Assembly: GCA_021780585.1 (NCBI GenBank)
Contig: JAJXYM010000112.1
Coordinates: 1 to 10,671 of the forward strand
Length of the DNA: 10,671 nucleotides
DNA from: Deltaproteobacteria bacterium
Lineage (GTDB): Bacteria; Desulfobacterota; Binatia; Binatales; Binataceae
Direction: 5' to 3'
This document shows positions 1-5,800 of the stretch, in pieces (the first letter of the stretch is position 1; every line of letters starts with the position of its first letter). The notes beneath the pieces are model-generated. The model was given only the letters and a program-made list of their open reading frames with translations. It did not search any database and was not told where the DNA came from. A program made the translations under genes and the position numbers.

Positions 1-84
1 CCGGTCGAGCGGATCGCGCGCGAGGAACGGCGACTGGCGGTCGCGTGCGGGATGCGCGACGGATTACGCCGGCGCGCGCGCTAG
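1..84 (+). CDS. Possible 3' end of an unidentified plus-strand gene (partial)
   Basis: Frame 1 is open from the left edge to a TAG at 82-84, giving 27 visible residues rich in Arg, Glu and Ala and ending GLRRRAR. Codons are mostly G or C at the third position, as in the neighbouring genes. The stop overlaps that of the convergent glycosyltransferase through a shared CTAG (81-84), an arrangement seen in tightly packed convergent genes. The stretch is too short to identify a family, and an open frame of this length arises easily by chance in GC-rich DNA. No convincing minus-strand start lies in 1-80. The alternative is plain intergenic sequence downstream of the glycosyltransferase. Confidence 0.3.
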   Translation, partial: PVERIAREERRLAVACGMRDGLRRRAR

Positions 85-1208
85 CGGCGGATCGCGGCGG
101 CGTCCTCGATCAGTGCGAGCAGCTCGCGGCCGTGGCGCTCCCAGGTGTACGCCTCGGCGGCGGCGCGCGCCGTCTCGCGCAGCGCGGACGCCTGTTCGAT
201 CAGCGCGGTCAGCTTCGCCGCGAAGTCGCTTCGGTCGAGCGGATCGGCGACCACGAATTGCCGGAGCGCGGCCGGCATGATCTCGGCGGCCCCGCAGTAT
301 CCGCTGACCAGCGCCGGCGCCCCGCACGCCATCGCTTCGATCGCGACGTTGCCGAACGGCTCGAACAGCGACGGCAGGACGAGCGCGTCCGCGCCGCGCA
401 TCAGCCGGTCGACGTCGTCGCGCGGACCGAGCATCGCGATGCGATCTTCGGCGCCGAGGCGCCGCGCGAGCTCGCGATAGGCGCGCAATTTCCGGTCGGC
501 GCCGATGACGATCAGGCGCGCCCGCGAGTTCGCAATCGGCCATGCTTCGAACAAATAGCGCAGTCCCTTGCGGGCGAAGCCGTTGCCGACGAACAGCGTC
601 GCGAAAGCGCCGTCTGGTAGTCCGAGCCGCCGCCGGAGCTCCGCGCGCGCGGCGGGATCGCGCTCCGGCCGAAACCGTTCGAGTTCGACGCCGTTGTAAA
701 TCGTGACGGCGACCGCGGGGGAAATTCCGAAAGTCGCGATCAGGTCGTCGCGCACCAGGTTCGAGACCGCGATCGCGCGGCGCAAGCGCGGATTATGGAA
801 GCCCGCCGCCTCGACCGCGATTTGCACGCGATGGTACGGCGCAAGGCGCATCGCGCCCGCCGCGCCGCGCCAGCGACGCGCCGCCCGCAGATAGCTGGAA
901 TGAGCGCCGCCGCCCGAACGCAAGACGTCGGCCGCGACGATTCGGGCGAAGCTCAACACCATCTCCGCGCCGTCAAGATACGCTCGCGCGCCTGCCGATC
1001 GCGCGAACCATAGCAGGCGCACGGCGCGTCCGAGCGGCGGCGTCACGACCCGCCGGATCGGAAACTCGGATGACGGCGCCCGTGTCTCGGCGGCATAGAT
1101 CGTTACCTGATGGCCGGCGCGGGCGAGGATTTGCGCGGTGATCGTCAGATCGCGTTCGGTGCCGCCGCCGGCGGGATCGAAGCGACGCGTTACCAGCGCT
1201 ATACGCAT
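81..1208 (-). CDS. Family 4 glycosyltransferase, WaaG/RfaG-like (LPS core or cell-surface glycan)
   Basis: The 375-residue protein has the two-domain GT-B layout of retaining family 4 glycosyltransferases. The N-terminal acceptor domain begins MRIALVTRRFDPAGGGTERD (residues 1-20), with the glycine-rich loop and ER pair typical of WaaG-like enzymes. Around residues 85-130 it has SFARIVAADVLRSGGGAHSSY and APYHRVQ, stretches I associate with the LPS glucosyltransferase I group. IAVSN (146-150) and IYNGVELERFRP (170-181) mark the interdomain region. The C-terminal nucleotide-sugar domain carries LFVGNGFARKG (205-215) and the E-x7-E signature, E283 and E291 in FEPFGNVAIEAM. It probably acts at the cytoplasmic face of the inner membrane, adding hexose to lipid A-core or a related glycan; donor and acceptor cannot be read from sequence. 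The ATG at 1208 has no clear Shine-Dalgarno. The gene is divergent from the zinc-ribbon gene, and no other glycan genes are visible on the right. Confidence 0.9.
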   Translation of the reverse strand: MRIALVTRRFDPAGGGTERDLTITAQILARAGHQVTIYAAETRAPSSEFPIRRVVTPPLGRAVRLLWFARSAGARAYLDGAEMVLSFARIVAADVLRSGGGAHSSYLRAARRWRGAAGAMRLAPYHRVQIAVEAAGFHNPRLRRAIAVSNLVRDDLIATFGISPAVAVTIYNGVELERFRPERDPAARAELRRRLGLPDGAFATLFVGNGFARKGLRYLFEAWPIANSRARLIVIGADRKLRAYRELARRLGAEDRIAMLGPRDDVDRLMRGADALVLPSLFEPFGNVAIEAMACGAPALVSGYCGAAEIMPAALRQFVVADPLDRSDFAAKLTALIEQASALRETARAAAEAYTWERHGRELLALIEDAAAIRR

Positions 1209-1305
1209 CGTGAGGATGTCGGTCGAACGCGGACCAATCGGCGGCGCGCGGCCGGCAAACGTCGGGGCGGATGTGCCGTAACGGCCATTATGTTACCCTG
1301 CGAAC

Positions 1306-1317
1306 AGGAGGCGGAGG
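1306..1317 (+). promoter_or_regulatory. Ribosome binding site deciding the GTG start of the zinc-ribbon gene
   Basis: AGGAGG (1306-1311) followed by GGAGG (1313-1317) lies 4-10 nt before the GTG at 1322. This supports the GTG over the in-frame ATG at 1271, which has no comparable purine stretch. A short inverted repeat GTAAC/GTTAC spans 1279-1297 just upstream. Confidence 0.7.
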
Positions 1318-1321
1318 CGCG

Positions 1322-2617
1322 GTGACGATCGAGGTTCAATGCACGAGCTGTCATACCCGCTATCGTATCGACGAGCAGGTATTGCCTGAAGGGACGCCCA
1401 CTTTCAAGTGTTCGCGCTGCGGCCATGTGTTCAGCTTCGAGCCGCGCCCGGCGCGCGCCGGCGACGCTCAACCGGCCTCCGCGCGCGAATCGATTCCCCG
1501 GCGCGTCGCCCGACCCGCGGCGCCTGAACCAGCCGCCGCGCCGGAGATCAGGCCCAAGGCGGAGCCGCAATGGGTCACCGGGATCGATCAGCCGCCTGCG
1601 CCCGCCCCACAGGCCAGAACCACTGCGGCCGCGGAGCAACCGGCGGCGATAGTCGCGCCCGTGCCGCCGCCAGTCAAAGCCGCGCCGCCGGCCGCCGCTC
1701 CAGGCACGGACGAATTGATGTCGCGGCCGATTCGTGAGACGCCCCCGGAACCGCGGTCGCCCGGCGGCGACACCCTGCGGTTCGATTTCGCCGACGAAAC
1801 ACCCGCGCTTGAAGAGCCCATCGAGCCAGCCGCGGCGGAAGCGCCCGCGGCGCTCGACGACGCCAACGAATGGAGCGTCGGCGACGACGCGGCTTTTGCC
1901 GAGGCTCCGACGCCGGAGCCCACGGCGCCGCCGTCGCCGGCCGTCAGCGAGGCGTCCGCAAGTGGCGCGATCGAACGTCCGCGCGCGCCGCGCAAGCCAC
2001 GCAAAAAACCCGACCCGGACGCCGACTTCGTCGACGAAACCGACGCTCCGCTTTACAACCACGAAGTGACCCACTCCGCCCGCTTCGCGCTCGGCCTGAT
2101 GCTGCTTGTGGCGATCGGCTACGGCGCGGTGACCATGCTGGTGCGCAGCGCGCCGGCGGCCGCGGCGGAATTGCTCAGCCGGATGCCACTGATTGGCGAG
2201 CGCTTCGTGATGCCGATCACGCCCGCCCGGCTGGTCGCGTTGCGCGCCGTTCACGCGGATTATCTGCCGACCAAGGGCGGTCACAATGCGCTGGTGATTA
2301 CCGGAATCGCCGAGAACGTCGGCGACAACCCCCTCCACGCCGTGCGCATCGCCGTGGCCCTGCGCGACGCGGCGCGACGTCCGCTGGCCGATCGCGCGAT
2401 TTATTGCGGCAACACGCTGTCGGCCGCGATGGTCGCGCAGATGACGCCGCACGAGATCGAATTTTTCCAGAAGCTCGATCCGCCCAGGACCTTCGCGCTC
2501 GAACCCGCCGCGACGACGACCTTTGTGGTCGTCTTCGTCGATCCGCCGTCCGGCGCGATTCGCTTCGACGTCGCGGTGGCAAGCGCGGTGGCCGCCGCGC
2601 CCGCCGTCGCCGGATAG
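1322..2617 (+). CDS. Zinc-ribbon (MJ0042-type) single-pass membrane protein with C-terminal DUF3426-like domain
   Basis: I chose the GTG at 1322 (431 residues) because two purine-rich Shine-Dalgarno stretches lie just upstream and the conserved zinc ribbon starts there; an in-frame ATG at 1271 would add 17 unconserved residues. Residues 3-40 form the ribbon, with C7-x2-C10 and C30-x2-C33 separated by YRIDEQVLPEG, the usual MJ0042/zinc_ribbon_5 pattern. Residues 41-230 are a low-complexity Pro/Ala/Glu linker. A basic patch (RKPRKKP, about 224-230) comes shortly before one transmembrane helix (about 255-275). The C-terminal 100 or so residues (320-420) contain ALVITGIAENVGDNPLHAVR and YCGNTLS, resembling the beta-sandwich DUF3426/FxLYD domains of deltaproteobacterial proteins. 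The zinc ribbon would be cytoplasmic and the C-terminal domain extracytoplasmic. The biological role is unknown. The gene ends 7 bp from the gcvH stop, tail to tail. Confidence 0.88.
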   Translation: MTIEVQCTSCHTRYRIDEQVLPEGTPTFKCSRCGHVFSFEPRPARAGDAQPASARESIPRRVARPAAPEPAAAPEIRPKAEPQWVTGIDQPPAPAPQARTTAAAEQPAAIVAPVPPPVKAAPPAAAPGTDELMSRPIRETPPEPRSPGGDTLRFDFADETPALEEPIEPAAAEAPAALDDANEWSVGDDAAFAEAPTPEPTAPPSPAVSEASASGAIERPRAPRKPRKKPDPDADFVDETDAPLYNHEVTHSARFALGLMLLVAIGYGAVTMLVRSAPAAAAELLSRMPLIGERFVMPITPARLVALRAVHADYLPTKGGHNALVITGIAENVGDNPLHAVRIAVALRDAARRPLADRAIYCGNTLSAAMVAQMTPHEIEFFQKLDPPRTFALEPAATTTFVVVFVDPPSGAIRFDVAVASAVAAAPAVAG

Positions 2618-2624
2618 GCGGGCG

Positions 2625-3014
2625 TCATTCCTTTTCGCGCGCGACCATCTCCTCGTATTCCGCGCTGTCCATCAGATCGTCGAAATCGCTGGGATCGTTC
2701 ACCTTGACCTTGATCAGCCAGCCGTCGCCGTACGGATCCTCATTCACGACCTCCGGGCTTTCGGGCAGGTCCTCGTTGACCGCGACCACCGTGCCGCTCA
2801 CCGGCGCGTAGATATCCGACACGGCCTTGACCGATTCGACGACGCCGAACGGATCGTCCTTGCTGACCTTTTCGCCAACCGAGGGCAATTCGATATAGAC
2901 GATTTCGCCAAGCTGCTCCTGCGCATGGTCCGTGATGCCGACGGTCGCGATCGATTCCTCGGTCGACACCCATTCATGTTCCTTCGAGTATTTGAGTCCT
3001 GGCGGAGCCTCCAT
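2625..3014 (-). CDS. gcvH: Glycine cleavage system H protein (lipoyl carrier)
   Basis: GcvH carries the aminomethyl intermediate on a lipoyl-lysine arm between the P (decarboxylase), T (aminomethyltransferase) and L (dihydrolipoyl dehydrogenase) proteins. The 129-residue length matches the family (about 125-130). Hallmarks in order are LKYSKEHEWV (7-16), VGITDHAQEQLGEIVYIELP (25-44), the lipoylation motif VVESVKAVSDIYAPVSG with the modified lysine at K63, and NEDPYGDGWLIKV (91-103). I chose the ATG at 3014, preceded by GGGGTGA and six A's; an in-frame GTG at 3023 would add three residues but lies within that purine tract. No gcvT, gcvP or lipoylation gene is in the window, so the rest of the system must be elsewhere or the protein serves another lipoyl role. 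The gene is divergent from ald, another amino-acid catabolic gene, across 267 bp. Confidence 0.97.
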   Translation of the reverse strand: MEAPPGLKYSKEHEWVSTEESIATVGITDHAQEQLGEIVYIELPSVGEKVSKDDPFGVVESVKAVSDIYAPVSGTVVAVNEDLPESPEVVNEDPYGDGWLIKVKVNDPSDFDDLMDSAEYEEMVAREKE

Positions 3015-3019
3015 TTTTT

Positions 3020-3026
3020 TCACCCC
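3020..3026 (-). promoter_or_regulatory. gcvH ribosome binding site
   Basis: GGGGTGA on the minus strand ends 5 nt before the ATG at 3014. It contains the alternative GTG start codon (3023-3021), which is why the ATG is preferred. Confidence 0.5.
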
Positions 3027-3269
3027 GAATATGCCGACCGGCGCGAAGGCGCGATCAACGCGCGCGCCAAATTGAATTTGCGGCGCACTCGATCATCAAG
3101 CGCGGCGTGATTCGCAATGTCAAGGCTTGGCCGCGCTTGCGCCATTGCGTGATCCGTGATCGGATCGCGCACGTGAACGGCTGGCCGCGTTTCGCCGCGC
3201 CCGCGTGTGCGAACATTCCCAGGCCGCGCGTGCGTCATACGAACGCGCACAGCGAACCGCAAGCGTGAC

Positions 3270-3274
3270 GGAGG
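3270..3274 (+). promoter_or_regulatory. ald ribosome binding site
   Basis: GGAGG lies 7 nt before the ATG at 3282. It decides that start over the in-frame ATG at 3207, which would add 25 residues not found in alanine dehydrogenases. Confidence 0.75.
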
Positions 3275-3281
3275 ACCCGCG

Positions 3282-4388
3282 ATGGTGATAGGCATCCCGA
3301 CCGAAATCAAACCCGACGAACGGCGTGTCGCGCTCACGCCCGCGGGCGCCGCCGCCTTCGCCCATCACGGCCACCGCGTGATCGTCCAGAGCGGAGCCGG
3401 CGCCGGCAGCGGCTTCAGCGATCGCGACTATCGGGCCGCCGGCGCGCGGATCGCCGAATCCGCCGCGGCCGTATGGAGCGGCGCCGCGATGATCCTCAAG
3501 GTCAAGGAGCCTCAGCCAGCGGAGTACCGCTATTTGCGCCCGGACCTGATCCTCTTCACCTATCTGCATCTGGCCGCCGATCGCCGCCTGACGCGGGAGC
3601 TGACGCGGCGGCGGGTCAGCGCGCTCGGTTACGAAACCGTGCAACTCGAAGACGGCAGCCTGCCGCTGCTCGCCCCGATGAGCGAGGTCGCGGGACGCCT
3701 CGCGGTCCAGGTCGGCGGATGGTGCCTGCAGGCGCAGAACGGCGGCGACGGCGTATTGCTTAGCGGCGCGCCGGGCGTGCGGCCCGGCAAGGTGACGATT
3801 ATCGGCGGCGGCATCGCTGGCCTCAACGCCTGCCGCGTCGCCGCCGGCGTCGGGGCCGAAGTGACGATCCTCGACGTTCATCCGCCGCGCCTGCGCTATC
3901 TCAGCGATATCCTCGGCGGCCAGGCGATCACCGTGATGTCCAACCGGGCGACGCTCGAAGAGGAGGTGCGCGCCGCGGACCTCGTGATTGGCGCGGTGCT
4001 CGTGCCGGGCGCCCGCGCCCCGCGCCTGATCAGCGCGCGCACCGTCGCGAAAATGAAACGCGGAGCCGCGCTCGTCGATCTATCGATTGACCAGGGCGGC
4101 GTTTCGGAAACCTCCCGCCCGACCACCCATCGCCGCCCCATCTATATCCGCGGCGGCGTGGTCCATTACTGCGTGACCAACATGCCGGGCGTGGTGCCGC
4201 ATACCTCGACCTACGCCCTGACCAACGCCACCCTGTCGTACGCGCTCGAAATCGCCGACCATGGCCTGCTCGACGCGGGAGCGCGCAATCGCGCCCTGCG
4301 CCACGGCCTCAACGTCCATGACGGCAAGATCGCCCATCCGGCGGTCGCGGAATCGCTCCGGATGAAGGCCGCGTCGCCGTGGAATTGA
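3282..4388 (+). CDS. ald: Alanine dehydrogenase (NAD-dependent, L-alanine to pyruvate and ammonia)
   Basis: The enzyme catalyses reversible oxidative deamination of L-alanine, linking nitrogen assimilation or alanine catabolism to pyruvate. The 368 residues from the ATG at 3282 match the family length (about 370). The start VIGIPTEIKPDERRVALTP (2-20) contains the substrate-binding arginine R15. KVKEP holds K75, and LFTYLHLA holds the catalytic histidine H96. MSEVAGRLAVQVG (133-145) precedes the Rossmann fold VTIIGGGIAGLNA (171-183), with the NAD-ribose acidic residue D198 in ILDVH. VDLSIDQGG places the second catalytic residue at D270, and VHYCVTNMPGVVPHTST (294-310) is the family signature. 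All key residues of the characterised Mycobacterium and Phormidium enzymes appear intact, which argues against the related transhydrogenase alpha subunit and saccharopine dehydrogenase. It is cytosolic and expected to be hexameric. The gene stands alone in its orientation, with a long convergent gap downstream. Confidence 0.97.
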   Translation: MVIGIPTEIKPDERRVALTPAGAAAFAHHGHRVIVQSGAGAGSGFSDRDYRAAGARIAESAAAVWSGAAMILKVKEPQPAEYRYLRPDLILFTYLHLAADRRLTRELTRRRVSALGYETVQLEDGSLPLLAPMSEVAGRLAVQVGGWCLQAQNGGDGVLLSGAPGVRPGKVTIIGGGIAGLNACRVAAGVGAEVTILDVHPPRLRYLSDILGGQAITVMSNRATLEEEVRAADLVIGAVLVPGARAPRLISARTVAKMKRGAALVDLSIDQGGVSETSRPTTHRRPIYIRGGVVHYCVTNMPGVVPHTSTYALTNATLSYALEIADHGLLDAGARNRALRHGLNVHDGKIAHPAVAESLRMKAASPWN

Positions 4389-4565
4389 CCGCGCCGTCGC
4401 GCCGCCGCGAATAGTCATATGATCTGGCGACCGGGGAAAGATTCGAATTATTCGCCGCGCTCAGGACAAACTCTCAGGATGACGGACCGGGGACGTCCGC
4501 AGCCAGGATGGCCGAGTCGCGCCGCGCGACTCCCGGACCATGCGCATTCGCGAGTTCCTCTTAAT

Positions 4566-4633
4566 TAGTCATGCCCGGGCTTGACCCGGGCATCCATCGG
4601 TATGGATTCGCGGGTCAAGCCCGCGCATGACTA
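4566..4633. repeat. Long extragenic palindrome (REP/MITE-like hairpin)
   Basis: The left arm (4566-4588, TAGTCATGCCCGGGCTTGAC then CCG) and right arm (4611-4633) are reverse complements over 23 nt with one mismatch. Between them sits a second perfect hairpin, ATCCAT-CGGT-ATGGAT (4592-4607), so nearly all of the 68 nt can fold into one stem. The right half translates to MDSRVKPAHD, which I recognise as the kind of spurious peptide produced by dispersed palindromes of GC-rich proteobacterial genomes. No T-tract follows either arm, so it is more likely an interspersed repeat than a terminator. It lies in a convergent gap, a typical site for such elements. Confidence 0.7.
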
Positions 4634-4684
4634 TTGGGGGCCGCGCCCGCGCGCGCTTTTGAGATCGATCCGATTGGCGCGAGA

Positions 4685-4734
4685 GGCTTCGGCTTCGCTC
4701 GCGGACCCGCTCCGACCGAGGCCCCCGATTTTTT
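4685..4734 (+). terminator. Candidate intrinsic terminator facing ald transcription
   Basis: GGCTTCGG (4685-4692) can pair with CCGAGGCC (4716-4723), including one G-U pair. It is followed five bases later by six T's (4729-4734). The loop is long (23 nt), though GCG/CGC inside it could pair. It is about 300 bp beyond the ald stop, so it would end a long 3' tail. Confidence 0.3.
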
Positions 4735-4925
4735 CCGCTTTTCGGTCAAAGCTTGAGAAAATTATCCAGGCAAACTCGCGGAATTGTTTTGACAATTCAA
4801 AAAATCCACAAACTATTTGAAATCTCTACGGTTCCTTAGGGTGCGACGCGCTTTGCTTCTTCCGTCGACGTCTCCGGCGTTTCGGTGTCAATCCACCCTT
4901 ATACCGGGCAACGTTAGGGCTGACG

Positions 4926-4945
4926 AAAAAATCGGCGTCCCGATT
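4926..4945 (-). terminator. Candidate intrinsic terminator for the hisS-aspS-lipoprotein transcript
   Basis: On the minus strand AATCGG-GACG-CCGATT is followed directly by T's, making a six-T run (4931-4926) that overlaps the end of the stem. The stem is only 6 bp. It lies about 135 bp after the lipoprotein stop and is the only T-tract hairpin seen on that strand in the gap. Confidence 0.4.
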
Positions 4946-5080
4946 GTAACTCCGGGCGTTTGATTTCGTCGTTCCCAAAGTCTCGGGCCGCCCTTCCGGA
5001 CGTCTGTTGGTCATTCCGGGTGCGGAGAAGAATCCTCTTTCAGCCGAGCGCTTTCGAACAGAGATCCGCCGGACGCAATA

Positions 5081-5800
5081 CTAATTACCCTGCACGACCG
5101 GCTTCACCGTCAGCTTGGAATAGAGGTTGGCGATCGACGCCTGCACGCCCTCTTCCGCGATATCGTGCGCGCGCACCCAGCGGCCGCGGTTCGAGATGAA
5201 GTTCGGCAGGTCGAAAACGTTTTCGGACAGCGCCTTCTGCGCGCGCGCGTACTTGGCCGTCCACACCACCTGGCCCGAATGCTCGTCGAGGAATTTCACG
5301 GTGAAGGCGACCGCCGCCGGCGTTTGCGCCGCGTAATCGTAACCAACCCGTTCACGGTATTTGCCGACGCTGCCGTAAAGCACCCCGTCGGCCGCGACCG
5401 CCTTGCCCAGCGCGGCGGCGTTCTGATCGAGATTGTTCAGCGTGGTCGGCGGCAACTGCTGCATCGCGCTTTCAACGTCGTCCTGCGGCGCCACCGCCCA
5501 TCCGCCGACCACCGTCGCCTGCGCATAGAGCGCGGCCGTCACGGACTCGGCGGAGCCCGGCGGCAGAGCCTTGTCCACCTGGTCGGGCGCGTCAATCAGC
5601 GGCATCACGGCGATCTTGTGAATCACCACTTCCTTGATCGATCGCACCGCATGGACATTGAGGCCGCTGTCGTTGCCGACCACGGGCAGACTGTGAATCG
5701 TGTCGTTGACCTGATCCTCGAACTGCTGGTTGATCTGCTTGGTGCATCCGGCCACGATCGCCGCGGCAATCAGCGCCGCCGCCAAACCGCGCCGCCTCAC
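5081..5800 (-). CDS. Putative lipoprotein translationally coupled to aspS
   Basis: The frame stays open to 5929, but the natural start is the GTG at 5800. It overlaps the aspS stop as GTGA, is preceded by GGGTGG, and opens directly into a signal peptide. The 239-residue protein begins with Arg residues, a hydrophobic stretch (6-17) and the lipobox V16-A17-G18-C19, so C19 should be acylated. Asp is absent at the next position (T20, K21), which fits outer-membrane sorting. The mature domain contains IHKIAVMPLID (60-70), DGVLYGSVGKYRERVGYDYA (138-157), VAFTVKFLDEHSGQVVWTAK (164-183) and ALSENVFDL (190-198). This pattern of an envelope lipoprotein building a strand-rich 'tried, tested, converted to ratio' fold resembles the GNA1162/DUF799 and CsgG-related lipoproteins. 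The assignment is by resemblance only, and no specific function can be given. Confidence 0.85.
   Translation of the reverse strand: MRRRGLAAALIAAAIVAGCTKQINQQFEDQVNDTIHSLPVVGNDSGLNVHAVRSIKEVVIHKIAVMPLIDAPDQVDKALPPGSAESVTAALYAQATVVGGWAVAPQDDVESAMQQLPPTTLNNLDQNAAALGKAVAADGVLYGSVGKYRERVGYDYAAQTPAAVAFTVKFLDEHSGQVVWTAKYARAQKALSENVFDLPNFISNRGRWVRAHDIAEEGVQASIANLYSKLTVKPVVQGN

Larger units (their letters stand above)
3015..3281. promoter_or_regulatory. gcvH-ald divergent promoter region with dyad symmetries
   Basis: This 267-bp region must hold the promoters of both genes. It contains a perfect AT-rich 6+1+6 dyad CAAATTGAATTTG (3068-3080). It also has an imperfect dyad with 11-nt arms (3146-3156 and 3161-3171, 10 of 11 matching, loop TGAT) and a wider inverted pair CGCAATG/CATTGCG (3113-3119 and 3143-3149). 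GGCTTGGCCGCG (from 3124) recurs as GGCTGGCCGCG (from 3179). No strong -35/-10 pair stands out on either strand, so promoter positions are not called. The region is too short and too GC-rich to suggest a hidden gene. Confidence 0.5.
4389..5080. other. 692-bp convergent intergenic region with repeats and no convincing gene
   Basis: The region lies between the ald and lipoprotein stops. Its left part carries an imperfect 13-nt tandem, CTCAGGACAAACT (4460) then CTCAGGATGACGG (4473), followed by the palindrome GGACGTCC (4491-4498). A short hairpin GAGTCGCG-CCG-CGCGACTC follows at 4514-4532. The long palindrome at 4566-4633 and two terminator candidates are listed separately. From about 4740 to 4830 the DNA is clearly AT-rich compared with the rest of the window. 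The short frames at 4581-4820 (+) and 4826-5014 (-) lack ribosome binding sites and recognisable domains. No tRNA, tmRNA or known riboswitch is visible. Confidence 0.7.

Noticed and set aside
1199..2452. 417-codon minus-strand open frame opposite the zinc-ribbon gene
   Set aside because: It is Arg/Gly-rich with no recognisable domain, lies fully antisense to a protein with a clear zinc ribbon and helix, and is the usual shadow of a GC-rich gene.
3015..3281. Glycine riboswitch upstream of gcvH or ald
   Set aside because: Glycine riboswitches often precede gcv genes, so I looked on both strands. The conserved glycine-aptamer core strings are not present; only generic dyads are seen.
4514..4532. 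Short hairpin GAGTCGCG-CCG-CGCGACTC as the ald terminator
   Set aside because: The 8-bp stem is perfect, but no T-tract follows and such GC palindromes are common in this DNA.
4581..4820. 79-codon plus-strand frame in the convergent gap
   Set aside because: Its N-terminal part is the translation of the palindromic repeat (MDSRVKPAHD), a familiar annotation artefact, and no ribosome site precedes it.
4826..5014. 62-codon minus-strand frame ending in an Arg/Lys-rich tail
   Set aside because: It has no ribosome site, no recognised family, and a terminator-like hairpin inside it. The start codon falls in a repeat-like string. A small basic protein cannot be excluded but is not supported.
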